Shown piece by piece: positions 21,593-28,799 of a DNA stretch of 30,019 bases. The position numbers were made by a program, and so were the translations under genes. Every line of letters starts with the position of its first letter. Position 1 is the stretch's first letter. The notes beneath the pieces were generated by a model. It saw only the letters and a list, made by a program, of their open reading frames with translations. It was not told where the DNA came from and made no database searches. Source of the DNA: Patescibacteria group bacterium (GTDB taxonomy: Bacteria > Patescibacteria > UBA1384 > XYA2-FULL-43-10 > 1-14-0-10-43-13); contig JAMCZZ010000019.1 of NCBI GenBank assembly GCA_023484645.1, positions 1-30,019 of the forward strand, given 5' to 3'.

Positions 21593-22261
21593 ATGAAAAA
21601 ACTTTTGTTAAAAGAAATAACGCTTATCTCACTATGTATTGCTTTGATTTTAATCATCGGGCTTTCGATTATAGTTCATTTTCATCCGGTTTTAAGATTC
21701 GATGTAGTCTTGTCGCGTGATTTGCAAGCTGAAGGCGATTCTTCTTTACATAAAGTCCTACTTTTCCAAATACTGTCTTTTGTAAGCTTTATTGGCAGGA
21801 CAACAGTCGGCGCATGGGTGGTTTTGGGATTTGCTGCTCTCTTTTTCGTTTTGAAATATTATCGAGAAGCAATATACTGCCTTGTTACTCCTCTCGCAGT
21901 AATGCTTAGCTCTATATTTAAAATAATAATCAACAGACCCCGACCCGACCAAAATTTAGTCTATGTTTTAGATCATCAAATAAGCCCAAGTTACCCGAGT
22001 GGACATGTAGTTTTCTTCACTGTGTTTTTTGGCTTCTTAATTGCAACAATGTTTTTTGTAAAAAAAATCCCCTTCTTCGCCAGATTCCTTTTGGGGTTAA
22101 TATCTATAGTACTAATTATTTTAGTTTCAATTTCTCGAATATATCTAGGCGCTCACTGGCTCACCGATGTTATAGCTGGGTATCTATTCGGCATTATCTT
22201 CCTGTCAGTTCTACTTTATTTCTATATTCGAAAATATATCGATGAAGAAATTTATAATTAG
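21593..22261 (+). CDS. PAP2-family membrane phosphatase
   Basis: 222-residue integral membrane phosphatase with about six spans. All three PAP2 active-site motifs are present: K110...R115-P116 (KIIINRPRP), S136-G137-H138 (YPSGH), and S181-R182...H188...D192 (SRIYLGAHWLTDV), with His188 the expected nucleophile. Likely substrates are undecaprenyl-pyrophosphate or phosphatidate-type lipids, acting at the outer face of the membrane. A promoter-like TTGCAA-18-TACTGT precedes it. It ends tail-to-tail, overlapping by 4 nt the stop of the next minus-strand gene. Confidence 0.92.
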   Translation: MKKLLLKEITLISLCIALILIIGLSIIVHFHPVLRFDVVLSRDLQAEGDSSLHKVLLFQILSFVSFIGRTTVGAWVVLGFAALFFVLKYYREAIYCLVTPLAVMLSSIFKIIINRPRPDQNLVYVLDHQISPSYPSGHVVFFTVFFGFLIATMFFVKKIPFFARFLLGLISIVLIILVSISRIYLGAHWLTDVIAGYLFGIIFLSVLLYFYIRKYIDEEIYN

Positions 22262-22626
22262 AAATAGTTGGTATCTTTGTTTCTATCGATCAGAATGTGA
22301 GCAGTTTTTATTTCTTCCGGCTTATAAATATGCACTATTTCAAACTTTCCAGAGGTAGTTTTATTTTTGTAGTCATGAACGATTTCTAGAATATGGACCA
22401 ATCCCCAATAAAGCCATTTGCCATCAATATTTTGAACTAAAAATACCCGGACCGGCGGCATCTGGTAAATTCTAATGTTTGGTTTGTTTTTGAATTGAAA
22501 AATTTTTCCTTTAAAATCTTCTGCTGACAGAAGTTTTTGGGTGTGCTTTTCATAGTTCAACTCAGAAGGGAAACCCTGTTCCTCCGTTATTTGTAAAGTA
22601 TCATTTATTTCGAAAAAGCTTCCCAT
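22258..22626 (-). CDS. hypothetical protein
   Basis: 122-residue soluble protein, not recognised. It is rich in beta-strand-like segments with aromatic residues (KIFQFKNKPNIRIYQMPPVRVFLVQNIDGKWLYWGLVHILEIVHD). This suggests a small beta-barrel or SH3-like fold, but no named family can be assigned. GGGGATA is upstream of the ATG. It lies 24 nt downstream of the cupin gene and is probably cotranscribed. Confidence 0.65.
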   Translation of the reverse strand: MGSFFEINDTLQITEEQGFPSELNYEKHTQKLLSAEDFKGKIFQFKNKPNIRIYQMPPVRVFLVQNIDGKWLYWGLVHILEIVHDYKNKTTSGKFEIVHIYKPEEIKTAHILIDRNKDTNYF

Positions 22627-22650
22627 ATTATCCCCAATATATTAACTAAT

Positions 22651-23070
22651 TTATCTGTTCTTTCTCATTTCCTCTGTTTCAGTAGCTCTACCGCTGTCGT
22701 CTTGCAAGCGAAATGTGTTGCCAATTTCCGGTGTTGAAGATTCAATGAAAGTAATATTCGTAACCGCACTAACTCTATGAATTTGCCCTGGCTGCATAAA
22801 GTAACCCTTATTTTTTTCCATTGGAATTTCAACCGTTTTTTCTTCTTTGTCGCTCAACGTAATAAGCGCCTCTCCTTCGATTAAGCAAAGTGTTTCAATT
22901 TTTTCGTCGTGATATTGCAAACTCAACCTTTTGCCGGCGCTGACTTTAATAATTTTCCCTACAGCAGGCGCATTTTCCGGAGTATAAATAATTTCAGACC
23001 CCCACGGCTTTTCCACTTCTTTATAAACAGGAGTGATCGTAAATTTTGAAGCATCAAATTGGTTTTTCAT
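22651..23070 (-). CDS. cupin, mannose-6-phosphate isomerase type II-like
   Basis: 139 residues forming a single cupin domain, like the C-terminal isomerase part of bifunctional ManC enzymes. KPWGSEIIY is the family's opening signature. SLQYHDEKIETLCLIEGEALI carries the first metal-binding motif (H..E), and PGQIHRV the second His. It probably isomerises or binds a sugar phosphate. The frame opens at 23103, but ATG 23070 is preferred: a TATAAA lies just six bases before it, so the mRNA may be leaderless or nearly so. Confidence 0.85.
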   Translation of the reverse strand: MKNQFDASKFTITPVYKEVEKPWGSEIIYTPENAPAVGKIIKVSAGKRLSLQYHDEKIETLCLIEGEALITLSDKEEKTVEIPMEKNKGYFMQPGQIHRVSAVTNITFIESSTPEIGNTFRLQDDSGRATETEEMRKNR

Positions 23071-23123
23071 CTTAAGTTTATAATAGACAAAATTGCAGAG
23101 CAATTCAATCGAGAAATATTTAG

Positions 23124-23636
23124 CTATCCTTGCTCGGTATGAAAAATCAAAGTGTTTTTAAGTACATTAATTAATTCTTTTTCAACAAAATCTCTTGTAA
23201 TTTTTTCTGGTTCATATTCACCATGAGAACCAATGCTGCCCCCCTCTCCCGGCATCATTGTCGAGACCATAATGCCAACTTTTTTGGCGTAGCTATTTGC
23301 AATAAAAGAAATATATGGTGCAGATTCTGGTTTTCTAAATTCACCCTCCAAGCTTGAGGGATAAATATTCAGCGTCATATGCGCCGGGTGAAAAGAAGCC
23401 ACGGCATCCACATATTCTCTTTCCTCTGTAACATGAAAATCATGGCCAAATCTTATTAATTCATTTCCGACATCAACGATAGCCGGCCAGATTATATCAT
23501 GCTTTAATTTTTCAAAATCAGTTGAGAATTTTGTTTGTGCAAGTTTTTCTGCTTCTTTTTTAGCTCGAAGCCCTTCTTCATCGCTCTGATAAAGATTCAT
23601 CAATTCACCTAATTCCTGCCGGTTCTCTTCTAACAT
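23124..23636 (-). CDS. hypothetical protein
   Basis: 170-residue soluble protein, not recognised. An N-terminal helical half (ENRQELGELMNLYQSDEEGLRAKKEAEKL) is followed by an alpha/beta part containing HDFHVTEEREYVDAVASFHPAHMTLNIY and PYISFIANSYAKKVGIMVSTMMP. Clustered His residues could bind metal, but no family motif is clear. Good GGAGG six bases before the ATG. Single gene upstream of the cupin on the same strand. Confidence 0.65.
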   Translation of the reverse strand: MLEENRQELGELMNLYQSDEEGLRAKKEAEKLAQTKFSTDFEKLKHDIIWPAIVDVGNELIRFGHDFHVTEEREYVDAVASFHPAHMTLNIYPSSLEGEFRKPESAPYISFIANSYAKKVGIMVSTMMPGEGGSIGSHGEYEPEKITRDFVEKELINVLKNTLIFHTEQG

Positions 23637-23767
23637 TCTTAACCTCCGGTTAATTATTTTTTATAATATTCATAACATCTTTATCATAAGAAATCAGATA
23701 AAGCAATTATTTGAAAAGCTTCTGAATTGTTTTTTTAAAAAAATAATCTTTAAATTTATCGCGATTA

Positions 23768-23796
23768 TTTACATAACCGGAGTTTTTTGATAGAAT
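23768..23796 (+). promoter_or_regulatory. promoter upstream of the tRNA-like fragment
   Basis: TTTACA (23768-23773), 17 nt, TAGAAT (23791-23796). Transcription would start about 15 nt before the tRNA-like fragment at 23818, so this may be the original tRNA-Asn promoter, now separated from the tRNA by the GIY-YIG gene. Confidence 0.5.
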
Positions 23797-23817
23797 TTGA
23801 CTGTTCCGAGCACAAAT

Positions 23818-23866
23818 ATTCCCCGATACCTGCCTGCCGGCAGGCAGGGCTCATTGGCAGGGTAGC
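23818..23866 (+). pseudogene. degenerate copy of the tRNA-Asn 5' end
   Basis: ATTCCCCGATA (23818-23828) is identical to 24116-24126, the start of the intact tRNA-Asn. After a 20-bp inserted palindrome, GCTC-ATTGGCAG (23849-23860) matches the tRNA D-arm GCTCAATTGGCAG with one base missing, and AGC follows. The two copies are 298 bp apart and bracket the GIY-YIG gene. Confidence 0.6.
23829..23848. repeat. 20-bp perfect palindrome inserted in the tRNA-like fragment
   Basis: CCTGCCTGCCGGCAGGCAGG is exactly self-complementary. It interrupts the tRNA-like sequence precisely between the acceptor strand plus 'TA' and the D-arm. Confidence 0.7.
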
Positions 23867-23872
23867 ATTATA

Positions 23873-24127
23873 ATGAGATATTATGTTTATGCATTACAAT
23901 CCTTGAAGAATGACCAATTGTATATTGGGATTTCCAATAATCCAGATAATCGTTTAAAAGAGCATAATGCCGGCACAACGAAATCTACAAAGGGTTTTAG
24001 GCCCTTCATAAAAATTTACCAGGAACAATGTTCGTCAAGAATTGATGCTCGCAACAAAGAAAAATATTACAAATCTAGTTGTGGCCGTGAATTCTTAAAA
24101 CAATTCAAAAAAATTATTCCCCGATAG
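23873..24127 (+). CDS. GIY-YIG nuclease ending inside tRNA-Asn
   Basis: 84-residue single-domain GIY-YIG endonuclease of the UvrC-N/YhbQ class. YVY (4-6) and YIG (17-19) form the motif. The catalytic Arg27, His31 and Glu63 are in NRLKEHN and ARNKEKYYKS, and the family's GREFLK end is present. The last codons (IIPR and the TAG stop) are encoded by the first ten bases of the tRNA-Asn gene. The 5' side begins directly after a degenerate copy of the same tRNA start. It is transcribed toward the tRNA and presumably cotranscribed with it. A homing-type or cassette-like origin is inferred from the flanking repeats; many GIY-YIG genes of this class are ordinary chromosomal genes. Confidence 0.88.
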   Translation: MRYYVYALQSLKNDQLYIGISNNPDNRLKEHNAGTTKSTKGFRPFIKIYQEQCSSRIDARNKEKYYKSSCGREFLKQFKKIIPR

Positions 24128-24193
24128 CTCAATTGGCAGAGCGCTTCGCTGTTAACGAAGATGTTACTGGTTCGAGTCCAGTTCGGGGAGCCA
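24118..24193 (+). tRNA. tRNA-Asn (anticodon GTT), CCA encoded
   Basis: Complete cloverleaf: acceptor TCCCCGA/TCGGGGA, D-stem GCTC/GAGC, anticodon stem CTTCG/CGAAG around loop CTGTTAA (anticodon GTT), T-stem ACTGG/CCAGT with TTCGAGT loop, discriminator G and encoded CCA. It overlaps the GIY-YIG 3' end on the left and the recombinase 3' end on the right. Confidence 0.97.
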
Positions 24194-25711
24194 TAGTTGT
24201 GATTTTATAAAATGAGCTTGTGATTCGCCTTGTTGAGTCCCAACTTGTGGCAAAGAAAGCAGTGCTTCAAACAATTCAGTTGGCACTGCTTTTTTGATTT
24301 TACGATTTTCAACTATTATCTCGTTCCAAAATAGATCAATATAAGCCCTCTTTCTCTTTGGGCTTGCCTTCAAATATGCTTTGAATACGTCTTCGGCTAA
24401 AAACATTAACTCCTCAAACACTCTTGTGTTATCGGCCCTATTTATCTGCAGCTTGCCCAGTTTCTTTTCTAGAACTTTTAGCTCGTTTTTTATCCTTGTG
24501 GTTTGTCGGATATAAGTTTCACTATCAATTACTCTGTTACCGAGATCTTCCTCATAGTTAAACCTTTGTTTTTCTAATTTATTTTGCTCGGATAATAAAT
24601 TGTTTCTAGCAATATCAATATGGTTATGGTTTTGCGATAAATATTTTTTTGCTTGAAAGACTATTTTTCCAATTAGCCGTTTGGGCAATTGGAGATTCTT
24701 GAATAATTCTTCCACCATTCCCTCTAATTCTTTGGTGCTTATATTTTGTAATTTATTGGAGTGCACGGAGCTGCTTACAGGGCAATGATAATACGCTTTT
24801 TCTTTAGCGCCGTGATGCTCAGCGGTGTAGTGCCGACCACATTTACCACACTTTATATAACCGCTTAAAAGAAATTGATGCTTTCTTTTTCTGTCGACAT
24901 ATTTGTTGTGTTGGTCCAAAATCTCATTACAAGTTTCAAAAGTGTCTTGGTCTATGATCGGTTCGTGCTTTCCTGGGTAAATATCCCCCTTGAATTCAAT
25001 TTTCCCTGTATAAAAAACTTCTCTAAGGATATTTATCATCGCTTGCTTTTTAATCTTGTTGCCATTTATTGACCTTAGGCCTTCTTCAAACATAAGATCG
25101 CACAAATCTTCAACAGAATACGATCCGGTGGCAAATAACTTAAATGTTTTTTTAAGCAATGAAGCAACTTCCTTGTCTAATGCAATAATATTCTTTTCAA
25201 ATCCGCTTGTTACTGTTTCGTTAACCACATTCTTATATCCTATTCGTGCAGGACCAGCCCACCAGCCGACTTGAATCTTCTCCATCATTGAAATACTAGT
25301 TTTCCTGCCTGTTATCTTCGGGGTCAGTGCATTAACTGCAGCCAAAATTGAATCCATAAATCTGCCCTCGGGTGAATCATCGAGCATAGGCTGATTTATT
25401 GATCTTATTTTCGTTCCAGATTTTAGTAGCATTGATTTAATCGCAAAATGCAGCGACTCGTCTCTGGCTAATCGGTCAGTATCAATAACGTAAACATAAT
25501 CAACAGAGTTATTCTTACAATAAGCAATCATTTCTTGCAGTCCTGGGCGATTCGGATTGCTTCCGGACAATCCTTCGTCTTGAAAAACTTCCAGCAAGTT
25601 GCCTCCGTCTTCGGCAATAGCTATCTTTCCTTTGCTCATTTGCGTTGGAATAGAGCAATCCTTTTTAGCTTGTTCGTCAGTGCTTACCCGCCCGTAAATT
25701 ACACAATTCAT
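24164..25711 (-). CDS. large serine recombinase (integrase)
   Basis: 515-residue site-specific recombinase. The N-terminal resolvase domain has IYGRVSTDEQ with catalytic Ser10, then DEGLSGSNPNRPGL and VIDTDRLARD. The 'recombinase' DNA-binding domain follows, then a zinc ribbon (CGKCGRHYTAEHHG...YYHCP), a long coiled coil (about 375-440) and a short tail. The final residues SQLWLPELDSNQ and the TAA are encoded by the complement of the tRNA-Asn 3' half, so the stop codon was acquired through, or tolerated by, integration at the tRNA. Starts at ATG with AAAGGA upstream. It is the integrase of the element to its right, with an unusual repeat-rich leader. Confidence 0.93.
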   Translation of the reverse strand: MNCVIYGRVSTDEQAKKDCSIPTQMSKGKIAIAEDGGNLLEVFQDEGLSGSNPNRPGLQEMIAYCKNNSVDYVYVIDTDRLARDESLHFAIKSMLLKSGTKIRSINQPMLDDSPEGRFMDSILAAVNALTPKITGRKTSISMMEKIQVGWWAGPARIGYKNVVNETVTSGFEKNIIALDKEVASLLKKTFKLFATGSYSVEDLCDLMFEEGLRSINGNKIKKQAMINILREVFYTGKIEFKGDIYPGKHEPIIDQDTFETCNEILDQHNKYVDRKRKHQFLLSGYIKCGKCGRHYTAEHHGAKEKAYYHCPVSSSVHSNKLQNISTKELEGMVEELFKNLQLPKRLIGKIVFQAKKYLSQNHNHIDIARNNLLSEQNKLEKQRFNYEEDLGNRVIDSETYIRQTTRIKNELKVLEKKLGKLQINRADNTRVFEELMFLAEDVFKAYLKASPKRKRAYIDLFWNEIIVENRKIKKAVPTELFEALLSLPQVGTQQGESQAHFIKSQLWLPELDSNQ

Positions 25712-25730
25712 TTATATCCTTTACTTAAAA

Positions 25731-25859
25731 GTGAGGTAACAGCATAGAAGTTTCTAGTTACGACACAAGAAACGGCTGTTACCTCACCATTATAAAAAAC
25801 TCCTATATCGCTATCTTGTGTCGTAATATTATTATAATTTTTTTGGCTTAAAAAGACAA
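25731..25859 (-). promoter_or_regulatory. recombinase promoter and interleaved inverted-repeat leader
   Basis: Minus-strand promoter TTGTCT (25859-25854), 17 nt, TATAAT (25836-25831). The transcript would start inside TTACGACACAAGA (25826-25814), which pairs with TCTTGTGTCGTAA (25770-25758). GTGAGGTAACAGC (25787-25775) pairs with GCTGTTACCTCAC (25743-25731), followed by TTTT. The order a-b-a'-b' is that of a pseudoknot. A second TATAAT lies at 25794-25789. Confidence 0.7.
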
Positions 25860-25862
25860 ATT

Positions 25863-26153
25863 TCATATCATTTTGTGATATCGAGATTTCAAGTAAGTTA
25901 AATTATTACATTTTCTACACGACAACTTCCTCGTTAGCGGAGGCAAATACAAGGTTCCGGCCCTCCTTCCGCAAGAAGGGCAAATGAACCAAAATCGCTC
26001 ACCTCCAAAATTACAAGCTGATGACGTCAATGATATTTCTAGTCCCATCGCTTCAATCTTTGACTTTAGCCTGAGTGCAATTAGCTCTCTTTTTGATTCT
26101 CGGCACAGTTCGTTAATGTTTATTTTTTGGCATTGTTCAATTAAAAATTTCAT
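25863..26153 (-). CDS. zinc-ribbon protein of mobile elements
   Basis: 96 residues. An N-terminal helical part (NINELCRESKRELIALRLKSKI) precedes a zinc ribbon with CPSCGRR and CRKCNNLTY knuckles about 23 residues apart. 'CP.CGRR...LY...F.CR.C..L.Y' is a pattern I associate with small uncharacterised proteins on plasmids and integrative elements. Probably binds DNA or a partner protein; precise role unknown. AGGAG precedes the ATG. It is part of the minus-strand accessory gene series leading toward the recombinase. Confidence 0.75.
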   Translation of the reverse strand: MKFLIEQCQKININELCRESKRELIALRLKSKIEAMGLEISLTSSACNFGGERFWFICPSCGRRAGTLYLPPLTRKLSCRKCNNLTYLKSRYHKMI

Positions 26154-26168
26154 AAAAATTCTCCTAAA

Positions 26169-26831
26169 TCATTTGGCCTTAATTATTTCATTCGGATGAT
26201 CGTTTTCTTCACGTTTATTTATTACTTGTTGGTTATTTGCAACGTAAGCATTATTAGCCGATATTTTCACATTCAGCTTGGGCTGTTTAAGTTCTTTGAG
26301 CAAAATGATGTCCGCATTAAGCTGTCTGTCGGCTTTTTCCGAGCATTTATCCAGCTCCTTGAGTATATTAACCTTGAGCTGATCAAATGAGAATCTGCCG
26401 TCTTTAGATGCTGTAAAGCGATTAAAAATACTATTGCACCGCATTGCCTTCCAATAATTGGCTACAATTCTATCAACGATCATCAGCTCGAGCGGTGTCT
26501 TGCAGTCATATTCATCAACTATACTTTTTCGCGTGGTCATCAATACCCCTAAAAATTCTCCGTGATCAAGACCACCTGCCAGCATTCCATTTTGAAGACC
26601 ATTCTCTTTGAAAATTCTCATTCTTAACTCTTCCATTTTCCTTTTTTCCGTTTGGGTCAATTGTTTTTTGTCTTGTAATTTAACATAATCATCTACTGAT
26701 GAACCGTTCCAAATATCAAAACCTTCAAACATAACTTTTGGCAATCTATCCTTTAAATTTTTTGATGAATTATCTTTTTTTATGCGCACTACCTCTGCTT
26801 TATCGCTTAGTTTTCTTGGAATGTCAGCCAT
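26169..26831 (-). CDS. hypothetical element protein
   Basis: 220-residue charged, mostly helical protein, not recognised. A Lys-rich N-terminus (ADIPRKLSDKAEVVRIKKDNSSKNLKDRLPK) and a central GLDHGEFLGVLMTTRKSIVDEYDCKTPLELMIVDRIVANYWKAMRCN segment are the most distinctive parts. It ends in a polar Asn/Lys tail. AGGAGATT precedes the ATG, directly after the stop of the 48-residue gene. A small terminase- or DNA-packaging-like role could be imagined from the fold pattern, but I see no motif that proves it. Confidence 0.6.
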   Translation of the reverse strand: MADIPRKLSDKAEVVRIKKDNSSKNLKDRLPKVMFEGFDIWNGSSVDDYVKLQDKKQLTQTEKRKMEELRMRIFKENGLQNGMLAGGLDHGEFLGVLMTTRKSIVDEYDCKTPLELMIVDRIVANYWKAMRCNSIFNRFTASKDGRFSFDQLKVNILKELDKCSEKADRQLNADIILLKELKQPKLNVKISANNAYVANNQQVINKREENDHPNEIIKAK

Positions 26832-26839
26832 AATCTCCT

Positions 26840-26986
26840 TTATTTTTTATCTGCTGTTTTGATAATATTGGTGATGTTTTTCCTTTCCAGAATTTGATCA
26901 ACAAAAATCTTTGCTAGTCGAGCAGCAAACAAATCTTCAATTTGCTCTGGAGTCAGATTTTTAATTTGTTGATGCTTTGATTTCAT
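26840..26986 (-). CDS. 48-residue helical protein
   Basis: Small gene between two larger ones, easily missed. 48 residues: MKSKHQQIKNLTPEQIEDLF, then AARLAKIFVDQILERKNITNI and a basic end. Predicted as two amphipathic helices, probably a protein-protein adaptor or HTH-like peptide. The ATG follows the TAA of the replisome-organizer-like gene by one base, and its stop is followed by the AGGAG of the next gene, so it fits exactly into the operon. Family unknown. Confidence 0.6.
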   Translation of the reverse strand: MKSKHQQIKNLTPEQIEDLFAARLAKIFVDQILERKNITNIIKTADKK

Positions 26987-26987
26987 T

Positions 26988-27491
26988 TTAAGTTACATTC
27001 TCATTAGCCCATTCGCTTAGCTCTTCGGCTTCCTTCTTGTCCATTTGCTTTTTCTTTTTTGTTTTAAGAGTTTTGTTTTCTTGTTTTATCTTTTCTATTT
27101 CCTGTTTCTGGCTTGTGTATACATCGGTCCCTACACCGGTGTTAAAAAAGTTTCTAATATCGTCGCCAACCTTGGACCACTCTTCTTCCCACGCTTTCCA
27201 GTTGGATTTACTTTTCCAAACTTTGCAGTTTTTGAAGGCGTTAACGACATAAACCCAACCTCGACAAAACAGCACTTTTTTGTTTTGTGAGAGTTCTTCT
27301 TTTGCAATTCCAAAGTCTTCATCTGATAGCCCAGTTTCAAATATTATTTTCTTATCAGTTAACTGGAAGACTCCCGTCATATTCATTGGTAAACAGGTCA
27401 TAAGATAAATAAACACATATCTCGATTGCCAAGTAGCATTTTGAACAAAATCATCGTCCCAAACTCTTGCTTGTATTTGTCTTGCTTTCAT
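26988..27491 (-). CDS. replisome-organizer-like N-terminal winged-helix protein
   Basis: 167 residues. The N-terminal ~110 residues (RVWDDDFVQ...SRYVFIYLMTCLPMNMTGVFQLTDKKIIFETGLSDEDFGIAKEEL) follow the pattern of phage replisome organizer/DnaD-like winged helices: 'fly LltnP..n..GiyeL....i...tGl'. VLFCRGWVYVVNAFKN is the expected wing. A Lys-rich coiled-coil tail (about 130-155) ends the protein. The role would be in replication initiation of the element; this is a pattern-level inference. Coupled to the 48-residue gene downstream. Confidence 0.6.
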   Translation of the reverse strand: MKARQIQARVWDDDFVQNATWQSRYVFIYLMTCLPMNMTGVFQLTDKKIIFETGLSDEDFGIAKEELSQNKKVLFCRGWVYVVNAFKNCKVWKSKSNWKAWEEEWSKVGDDIRNFFNTGVGTDVYTSQKQEIEKIKQENKTLKTKKKKQMDKKEAEELSEWANENVT

Positions 27492-27526
27492 CTTCTGCCT
27501 TAATCTTAATATTCATAGTTTTGTCG

Positions 27527-27775
27527 CTAGCTGTTATGCAGCCTTGATTTCAAAGTTCGCTGAGCTGAATAATATTGAGTTGTAATTAGTTTCAATCGTC
27601 CAGAGAAATGATGTCCGCCAGCCGTCTCGATGCCGTTTTTTCTTTGGAAAACAAAAGCTACTCGACCATCGCCGGAAGTTCGGTCAAGAGATAAGAGGTT
27701 GTAGCCAAGAGCCATTAGAGCAGAGGCATTCGCAAAGTCACAGGTTTGATAGAAATCGCTTTCAGAAATGTTCAT
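27527..27775 (-). CDS. DUF5659-like small protein
   Basis: 82 residues. 'FYQTCDFANASALMALGYNLLSLDRTSGDGRVAFVFQR' resembles the DUF5659 pattern (dl..A..L...G..l..v.r...gr..FvF), a short domain of unknown function found on mobile elements. AAGGA five bases before the ATG. Family call is tentative. Confidence 0.5.
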   Translation of the reverse strand: MNISESDFYQTCDFANASALMALGYNLLSLDRTSGDGRVAFVFQRKNGIETAGGHHFSGRLKLITTQYYSAQRTLKSRLHNS

Positions 27776-27793
27776 CTTAATCCTTTCAATAAA

Positions 27794-27821
27794 TAAAAAC
27801 GAGGTTAATCACTATACCTCG
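27794..27821 (-). terminator. intrinsic terminator of the 27864-28697 gene
   Basis: Minus strand CGAGGT (27821-27816) pairs with ACCTCG (27805-27800), followed by TTTTTATTT. Confidence 0.7.
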
Positions 27822-27863
27822 ATTTTATATAAAGGATTGTTGAGTCAATTTTGAAAAAGTTGA

Positions 27864-28697
27864 CTAAAAGTTACGGATTACTGATTTGCTTCTCCAGCTA
27901 AATAGTTCGTCGTTAGTATTCAATTTCTTTTTAATTTGATTATTTATATCATTCATTGAATCATACACTCTGCGCCACTGGTTCTTTGCCGGCTCGGAAT
28001 TACCAAACATTTCGGTGTAGATTTCGTCCCAACAAATAGCTTTTCCTATTGGCTGATTAAACATCATACGACAAAGACAGTGGTTGTTTTTGTGTAGTGG
28101 CATTGCACATTTGGTTTTGCCAATAATTACTTCTGCCGAATCGTTGTTATACTCAATTTGAAAATTATAAAGGGATATTTTCTTAGGTTTCATACGTTTT
28201 TCTCGTTCTTGCATAGTTTTATCAATGTTTTCTTCCATCTTTGCAAAACCTTGTTTGCAAATCTTTGAGTGCTCGTAACAAAGTTCTTGGATTGAATCGG
28301 CAATTTGTTGTTCTTCGGGTAAAATTCCTACTGTGTATCCATTGATAATAAATTCTTTCTCCACTAGTCCAAGAAATGATAATAAATTTGTTTGCTCCGT
28401 TTCCCAATAGCATTCATATTCTAGAACATCGCCAAACAGCGACTCTGGTAATTGCGGGCAATCCTTGGCCAATTCCTTAAGGTCTTCTCTCGAGAGAAAA
28501 TTATCCAATCCTAGCTTTAGATTGGCATATGCATAATTTAATGCTCCGTCAGGATAATAGACCATTGCGCCACAAACACTCTCTAATATCTGGTAAATAA
28601 GTGAGATATAAAAACGGAAATACCTAATAGCGAATTTATATTCTACTGCCTGTAGAAATGCAAGTTTATCTTTTATGTCAAAATCTTCAATATTCAT
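27864..28697 (-). CDS. hypothetical element protein with C-terminal winged-helix-like region
   Basis: 277 residues, not recognised. The N-terminal ~130 residues are helical and aromatic-rich (FAIRYFRFYISLIYQILESVCG). The C-terminal ~90 (CWDEIYTEMFGNSEPAKNQWRRVYDSMNDINNQIKKKLNTNDELFSW) look like a DNA-binding helix-turn-helix with a conserved-looking 'W..iY..m.G......W..v.d....iN..i...l'. The centre has a CRMMF/CLC Cys cluster. It has its own promoter (TTGTTA-16-TATAAG on the minus strand) and terminator. Divergent from the structured RNA; it could be a regulator of the element. Confidence 0.6.
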   Translation of the reverse strand: MNIEDFDIKDKLAFLQAVEYKFAIRYFRFYISLIYQILESVCGAMVYYPDGALNYAYANLKLGLDNFLSREDLKELAKDCPQLPESLFGDVLEYECYWETEQTNLLSFLGLVEKEFIINGYTVGILPEEQQIADSIQELCYEHSKICKQGFAKMEENIDKTMQEREKRMKPKKISLYNFQIEYNNDSAEVIIGKTKCAMPLHKNNHCLCRMMFNQPIGKAICWDEIYTEMFGNSEPAKNQWRRVYDSMNDINNQIKKKLNTNDELFSWRSKSVIRNF

Positions 28698-28764
28698 CTT
28701 TATCTTTATACTTATACTTCCTTAAACCAACGTAACAAATTCAAGCTGATTACTCAATCGGCCA

Positions 28765-28793
28765 TTGTGTTTTTGTTATTTTTGAGGCATAAT
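28765..28793 (+). promoter_or_regulatory. promoter of the structured RNA
   Basis: TTGTGT (28765-28770), 17 nt, CATAAT (28788-28793). The predicted start near 28800 coincides with the first stem of the RNA. Confidence 0.5.
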
Positions 28794-28799
28794 TCAAAT

